A stretch of DNA of 64,000 nt from Pseudarthrobacter polychromogenes (GTDB lineage Bacteria > Actinomycetota > Actinomycetes > Actinomycetales > Micrococcaceae). Under the pieces are notes generated by a model. It had not been told where the DNA came from. It worked only from the letters and a program-made list of their open reading frames with translations, and ran no database searches. The DNA lies in contig NZ_BMKU01000009.1 of NCBI RefSeq assembly GCF_014644495.1, positions 1 through 64,000 on the forward strand. Reading direction: 5' to 3'. The translations under genes and the position numbers were made by a program. Positions 59,556-64,000 of this stretch are shown one piece after another (the stretch's first letter is position 1; every line of letters starts with the position of its first letter).

Positions 59556-61111
59556 TGGGCGCCCCTTCGCGGCACGAGGAATCCGTGGCGGTGCGTCCGG
59601 CTGCCGTCACAGCCCGTGGCTGGGGCTGGCGGCACGCGGGGCGCGCCAAGCCGGCCGTCCGTGGCCTCGACCTGGAGATTCGCCCGGGGGAGCGGGTGCT
59701 CCTCCTGGGGCCCTCCGGCGCCGGCAAGTCCACGCTCCTGCATGCCCTGGCCGGGGTACTGGGGGACATAGACGACGACGGCGGCGACGCCAGCGAGTCC
59801 GACGAGACGGGTTCGCTGCTGGTTGACGGCGCCGTGCCCCGCGGGCAGCGCGGCCGGGCCGGGCTGATGCAGCAGGACCCGGAGACGCAGGTGGTCCTCT
59901 CCCGCGTCGGCGACGACGTTGCCTTCGGCGCCGAGAACCTCGCCGTGCCCCGCGACGCCATCTGGGCCCGCGTGCACGAGGCGCTGGACGACGTCGGACT
60001 TTCCCACCTGCCGCTGGACCACCCGACGTCGGCCCTGTCCGGCGGGCAAAAACAGCGCCTGGCGCTGGCAGGAATCCTCGCCATGCGGCCCGGCCTGATC
60101 CTGCTCGACGAGCCCACGGCGAACCTGGACCCTGCCGGTGTGCTGGAAGTCCGCGACGCCGTGGGCCGCTGCCTGGACAAAACCGGTGCCACGCTGGTTG
60201 TGGTGGAGCACCGGGTGTCCGTGTGGAAGGACCTGGTGGACCGGATCGTGGTGCTGCAGCCGGGCAGCGCCACCGATGATGCCGTGCTGCTTGACGGTCC
60301 TCCGGACCAGGTGCTCGCGGACGCGCGGACCATGCTGGCGGCGGCAGGTGTGTGGGTGCCCGGGTATGTTCCTGAGACACGTGCAAGGTCGGGCAACCCG
60401 GCGGCAGGCTCCGGCGATCTCCTGCTGGCGGCCGAACACCTTGCGGTTTCCCGGGAACGTCCGCGCCGCAGCGGCTTTCGGAAGGTCCCCACGGTGCCCG
60501 TCCAACACGATATTTCCGCGCAGGTCCGGGCAGGGCAGGCGCTGGCCATCACGGGCCCCAACGGGGCGGGCAAGTCAACGTTTGCGCTGACCCTCGCGGG
60601 ACTCCTGGAGCCGGTGGCTGGAAAGGTGTCGGCCACCCTGGACCTCAGCCGCGGCGCCGGGATAGACCCTTATAAGTGGAAAGCCGAGCAGCTCATCGAG
60701 CGGATCGGCACCGTGTTCCAGGAGCCTGAGCACCAGTTCGTCACCGGGAAGGTGCTGGACGAACTCCTGTTCGGTCCGCGGCACCTGGGGCACGGTGAGG
60801 AGCGCGTGGACGAGCTGCTGGAGCGGTTGCGGCTGACCCACCTCGTGGACGCGAACCCCTATACGCTGTCCGGCGGCGAGAAGCGGCGCCTCTCCGTGGC
60901 CACGGTCCTGGCGGCCCATCCCCGCGTGCTCGTGCTGGACGAGCCGACGTTCGGCCAGGACGCCAACACCTGGGCGGAGCTGGCCTCGTTCCTGTCCGAG
61001 CTCCTGGATGGCGGCACCGCCGTGGTGTCCGTGACGCACGACGCCGAGTTCACCGCCGCACTGGGTGGAACCGAGCTGCGGATGGCTGCCGCCGAACCGG
61101 TGGCGCCATGA
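59555..61111 (+). CDS. ykoD: ECF transporter ATPase with two ABC domains (YkoD)
   Basis: A 518-residue protein with two ATP-binding cassettes. The first has Walker A GPSGAGKST and LSGGQKQRLALAGILAMRPGLILLDEPTANLDP. The second has GPNGAGKST, then LSGGEKRRLSVATVLAAHPRVLVLDEPTFGQD. Start is ATG 59555; the longer frame from 59375 lies inside ykoE. Both domains have complete signatures, so both are probably active. Confidence 0.94.
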   Translation: MGAPSRHEESVAVRPAAVTARGWGWRHAGRAKPAVRGLDLEIRPGERVLLLGPSGAGKSTLLHALAGVLGDIDDDGGDASESDETGSLLVDGAVPRGQRGRAGLMQQDPETQVVLSRVGDDVAFGAENLAVPRDAIWARVHEALDDVGLSHLPLDHPTSALSGGQKQRLALAGILAMRPGLILLDEPTANLDPAGVLEVRDAVGRCLDKTGATLVVVEHRVSVWKDLVDRIVVLQPGSATDDAVLLDGPPDQVLADARTMLAAAGVWVPGYVPETRARSGNPAAGSGDLLLAAEHLAVSRERPRRSGFRKVPTVPVQHDISAQVRAGQALAITGPNGAGKSTFALTLAGLLEPVAGKVSATLDLSRGAGIDPYKWKAEQLIERIGTVFQEPEHQFVTGKVLDELLFGPRHLGHGEERVDELLERLRLTHLVDANPYTLSGGEKRRLSVATVLAAHPRVLVLDEPTFGQDANTWAELASFLSELLDGGTAVVSVTHDAEFTAALGGTELRMAAAEPVAP

Positions 61112-61908
61112 GGCAGGAACTGAACCTGCGCGGCAACCAGGCCCCGCTGACCCGCGCCAATCCCCTGAGCAAGTTCGCCGCTGTCTTCCTCATCACGGCA
61201 GTGCTGGCGCTTTCGATCGACTGGGTTTCCGCGTCAGTGGCGCTGGCCTTCGAATTCCTGCTGTTCCCGCTCGCAGGCCTGACGCTGACGCTGCTGTGGC
61301 AGCGCGGCTGGCCGCTGATCCTCGCGGCGGCCGTGGGGGGCTGGAGTACCTCAATCCTGGCTCCGGACAGCGGAAGGACGCTGATCGACGTCGGCATCTG
61401 GACCATGAGCGAAGGCTCGCTGGAACTGGGGATCGGCTTCATGCTGCGCGGGCTGGCCATCGCCCTTCCGGCGGTGCTGCTCATGAGCTGCACCGACCCC
61501 ACGGACCTGGCCGATGCCCTGGCACAGAAGGCCCGCCTGCCGCACCGCTTTGTGCTGGGGACCCTGGCCGCCATGAGGCTGGTGGGCCTGATGGCGGAAG
61601 AGTGGCAGACCATCGGCATGGCGCGCCGGGCCCGGGGCGTGGGTTCGCGCGGCAGTGCCGTTCAGCGGTTGAAGGCGACGCTGGGGCAGAGCTTCGGGCT
61701 CCTGGTGCAGGCAATCCGCCGGGCGTCACGGCTGGCAGTGACCATGGAGGCGCGTGGTTTCGGCGGCGGACGCCGGACGTGGGCGCGCGAATCCACCTTC
61801 AGCGCGCTGGATGCCTGGGTGCTTGCCGGGGGCGTAGTGATGGCGGGAACAGCGGTGGTTGCAGCAGTGTCCCTTGGGACATGGAACATGGTGTGGCTGG
61901 GAAGCTGA
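61108..61908 (+). CDS. ykoC: ECF transporter transmembrane subunit (YkoC)
   Basis: A 266-residue T-component with ~5-6 helices and a coupling segment after the membrane part (MARRARGVGSRGSAVQRLKA and AVTMEARGFGGGRRTW, the ARG motifs that contact the ATPase). It overlaps ykoD by four bases (ATGA), ending the riboswitch operon. Confidence 0.92.
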   Translation: MRQELNLRGNQAPLTRANPLSKFAAVFLITAVLALSIDWVSASVALAFEFLLFPLAGLTLTLLWQRGWPLILAAAVGGWSTSILAPDSGRTLIDVGIWTMSEGSLELGIGFMLRGLAIALPAVLLMSCTDPTDLADALAQKARLPHRFVLGTLAAMRLVGLMAEEWQTIGMARRARGVGSRGSAVQRLKATLGQSFGLLVQAIRRASRLAVTMEARGFGGGRRTWARESTFSALDAWVLAGGVVMAGTAVVAAVSLGTWNMVWLGS

Positions 61909-61921
61909 CACCTGGGCCGGC

Positions 61922-62815
61922 CTAGGGGCAGGCATAGTTGTAGTCGAAACCCCTGGACACGAACTGGGCCAGCACCACCCTGCCGCCGCCGGTCAGCGGC
62001 TCCTGTGAGCAGGCGCTCGCCGCGCCGGAGGCGTTGAGGGACCCGGCCAGCCAGCTGGGAAGCGAATAGAGGTTGCTCGAGCTGCTGACTGTTCCGACAA
62101 TCCGGTCCCACTGCTGGCCGGTCGAGTAGATCCCCACCTCGGCTCCGATGCTGTGGAAGAAGTCAGTCATGCCTTCGAGGACGGTCCGGTTGGCATCCTT
62201 GTCGGTCCGGGACCAGCTGTTCTCCGTTTCAACGTCCAGCCACCAGAAGTATGAGGAGGGGTTGATGATCCCGCGGAAGTACGCGTCGTCGTAGGCCTTG
62301 GCGAAGCCGTACATATAAGCGCAGGCCTTGCCGTAGTCCCCGGCCTTGCAGGGGCCGTAAGGGTTGTGGACATCCTTGCCGGGCGGGTACTCGTCGTTTT
62401 CCGGCCACCAGGAGCCGGCGGCGCCGGGATTGGCGGTGTTGACGTACAGGGAGACTGTGGGCTGGCCGGGGTGGCCGGCGGAATCTTCGGCCCACCTGAG
62501 CTGCTCGGACAGGCAGGGGTTCGTGGTGTTGGCCAGGCCATTGTTGACGCCCACAATGGCAAACGCCTGTTCCGAGGGAAAATCTCCGTTGCACTGCGGC
62601 CACGAGATGTCGTTACCCAGAAATGACTGCTGCCCCTCCCCGGGTGAAGGAACGGCGTAGGCGGGGGCACCGGTGACCAGGAACAGCGCGGCAAGAAGCA
62701 GGCCAAACATTGCCGGCACGGCCCGTGGGTTTCCGGCGTGCAGTACCCGGTGTGACGGCGCCCTGCCCCGCTTGGTGGTGCTTGGCGGCGCCTTGCTGGC
62801 TGGTGTGCGGCGCAT
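61922..62815 (-). CDS. Secreted GH25-like (DUF1906-like) protein
   Basis: A 297-residue exported protein. The signal peptide has a long positive region and the core MFGLLLAALFLVTGAPAYA (~residues 36-54). The mature part begins with GNDISWPQCNGDF, has VGVNNGLANT and WWLDVETENSW with paired acids, and ends with FVSRGFDYNYACP; this is a TIM-barrel glycoside-hydrolase-25-like layout. Start ATG 62815 with GGAGG is favoured over ATG 62851 or 62956. It may act on the cell wall; activity is inferred. Convergent with ykoC, 13 bases away. Confidence 0.78.
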   Translation of the reverse strand: MRRTPASKAPPSTTKRGRAPSHRVLHAGNPRAVPAMFGLLLAALFLVTGAPAYAVPSPGEGQQSFLGNDISWPQCNGDFPSEQAFAIVGVNNGLANTTNPCLSEQLRWAEDSAGHPGQPTVSLYVNTANPGAAGSWWPENDEYPPGKDVHNPYGPCKAGDYGKACAYMYGFAKAYDDAYFRGIINPSSYFWWLDVETENSWSRTDKDANRTVLEGMTDFFHSIGAEVGIYSTGQQWDRIVGTVSSSSNLYSLPSWLAGSLNASGAASACSQEPLTGGGRVVLAQFVSRGFDYNYACP

Positions 62816-62994
62816 GCTGCCTCCGTTGCCGCTGGACGAAGAGGTCCCCATCCAGTGTCCCGCCGTTGGCACGGAGAGGTCAAGGTGCCTCGATTCCCCG
62901 GTTATATCGCATGGGACGGGTAACGAATCGTTATGACGGCCCATTGGGGAGTCCATGTCCCGCCCGATAGCTCATGTGTGATATAAACTTGACT

Positions 62995-64000
62995 ATGACG
63001 CAGGAAACCGCCGAACACGTTGCCGCCATGTTGAGGGACGCCCGCAGTGAGAAGGGCTGGACCCAGGGCCAGCTGGCTTCCGAGCTGGGTACGAGCCAAA
63101 GCGCCGTTGCCCGGATGGAGCAGGGCAAGCAAAACCTGAGCCTCAGAATGATCCAGCGCCTTGAAGCGATCTTTGGCAGGAGCATCGTGAACGTGGGCAA
63201 GCCGCAGATGACGCACCTGCGGGTTGAGGGCGGACATACCCTTTCAGGTTCTGTGGACGTCAACAGCAGCAAGAACGCCGGAGTGGCACTGCTCTGTGCC
63301 AGCCTGATCAACCGGGGGACTACTATCCTTCGCCGCCTGGCGCGCATCGAAGAGGTAAACCGGATTGTTGAGGTCCTTAGCAGCATCGGCGTGGAGTGCA
63401 CCTGGCTTAACGACACCGACCTGCAGCTTCGGCGTCCGGCTGTGCTGGACCTGGACGCCATGGACGTTGACGCGGCACGCCGCACGCGGAGCGTCATCAT
63501 GCTTCTGGGACCCCTGCTGGACGAATCTGCAAAATACCGGCTCCCCTATGCCGGCGGCTGCGACCTCGGGACCCGTACGGTTGAACCGCATATGCAGGCA
63601 CTCCGCCAGTTCGGACTCTCGGTGGAGGCCACCGCAGGTTTCTACAGCGTCCAGGCCCCGCCCGCGGACACCCGGGACCGCTCGTTCGTCCTCACCGAAC
63701 GGGGCGATACTGTCACCGAGAACGCCATCATGGCAGCCGCCCACCGCGAGGGCACAACCGTGATCCGTAACGCCAGCCCCAACTACATGGTGCAGGATCT
63801 TTGCTTCTACCTGCAGATGCTGGGCGTGGAGATCGAGGGCGTAGGCACCACCACCCTGAAGATCACGGGGCGCCTGTCCATCGACGCCGACATCGAGTAC
63901 TTCCCGTCGGAGGACCCCATCGAGGCGATGAGCCTGATCACCGCGGGCATTGTCACCAACTCCGAGGTGACCATCCGGCGCGTGCCCATCGAGTTCATGG
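62995..64000 (+). CDS. XRE helix-turn-helix / MurA-like enolpyruvyl transferase (runs off the edge)
   Basis: The frame starts at ATG 62995 and is open to the window end (335 residues seen). Residues ~8-62 are an XRE helix-turn-helix (AMLRDARSEKGWTQGQLASELGTSQSAVARMEQGKQNLSLRMIQRLEAIFG, read in parts). From ~residue 70 it is MurA-like: NSSKNAGVALLCASLINRG with the Lys-Asn pair, and the active-site Cys189 in GGCDLGTRTVEPH. MurA adds enolpyruvate to UDP-GlcNAc for peptidoglycan. Fused to a DNA-binding domain it may both sense a wall precursor and regulate, or keep catalysis. TATAAA at 62982-62987 and no ribosome site suggest a leaderless transcript. Confidence 0.82.
   Translation, partial: MTQETAEHVAAMLRDARSEKGWTQGQLASELGTSQSAVARMEQGKQNLSLRMIQRLEAIFGRSIVNVGKPQMTHLRVEGGHTLSGSVDVNSSKNAGVALLCASLINRGTTILRRLARIEEVNRIVEVLSSIGVECTWLNDTDLQLRRPAVLDLDAMDVDAARRTRSVIMLLGPLLDESAKYRLPYAGGCDLGTRTVEPHMQALRQFGLSVEATAGFYSVQAPPADTRDRSFVLTERGDTVTENAIMAAAHREGTTVIRNASPNYMVQDLCFYLQMLGVEIEGVGTTTLKITGRLSIDADIEYFPSEDPIEAMSLITAGIVTNSEVTIRRVPIEFM

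Overview
The window looks like chromosomal DNA from a high-GC actinobacterium of the family Micrococcaceae, most likely Arthrobacter or Pseudarthrobacter. This rests on base composition, GTG starts, ATGA/GTGA gene overlaps and the protein families present (HU, CopD/CtaG fusion, PutA, MrpA-B fusion, DUF4235/DUF4383, AbiEi-DUF559). No database search was possible, so product names come from recognising motifs in the translated sequence. No insertion sequence, integrase, phage gene or CRISPR array was seen.

Layout. 1-660: the tail of an rrn operon (5S rRNA and hairpin), then an array of 32-bp repeats, then an HU gene. 1061-9124: a CopD/CtaG copper and oxidase-assembly fusion coupled to a thioredoxin-NHL protein, an AbiEi/DUF559 gene with its own dyad, a membrane-anchored unknown and a HerA-like ATPase. 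9278-15066: a choline-to-betaine operon (betB, betA, permease) with betI upstream and twin TTGAAC/GTTCAA palindromes in front of betB. 15286-24874: a 777-residue secreted coiled-coil protein, AKR and DJ-1 stress enzymes, a flavin oxidoreductase, a GH15 glucosidase fused to a phosphatase domain whose nucleophile motif is lost, and an MFS exporter. 24953-33977: a sarcosine-oxidase-like enzyme, an AEC carrier, PanD, then a proline-use module (LysR, permease, PutA) whose two promoters share a spaced motif.

34090-43369: a zinc-ribbon protein, a LysR/MFS divergent pair, an alanine-dehydrogenase-family enzyme coupled to a 46-residue basic protein, tRNA-Gly(CCC), an SRPBCC protein, a secreted CAP/FG-GAP protein, Dcd and a KhtTU-like K+/H+ antiporter. 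43379-48760: an overlapping sugar-type operon (Gfo/Idh, PmoA-like, cupin, LacI) with a 34-bp double LacI-type operator, next to a UMF1 transporter. 48956-55465: a six-gene Mrp Na+/H+ antiporter operon. 55541-58654: small stress and redox genes (DUF4235, CDGSH, haem-oxygenase-like enzyme, DUF4383, UPF0303). 58734-61908: a TPP riboswitch with a ribosome-site hairpin in front of ykoEDC (thiamine-precursor uptake). 61922-64000: a secreted GH25-like protein and the start of an XRE-MurA fusion that runs off the edge.

Much of the content concerns osmotic, cation and osmolyte handling (choline, proline, Mrp, KhtTU, sarcosine). The most unusual signal is the pair of 32-bp-phased repeat arrays at 125-456 and 30151-30330. 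Both switch orientation part-way along, and the second one builds a transcription terminator from its innermost inverted pair.
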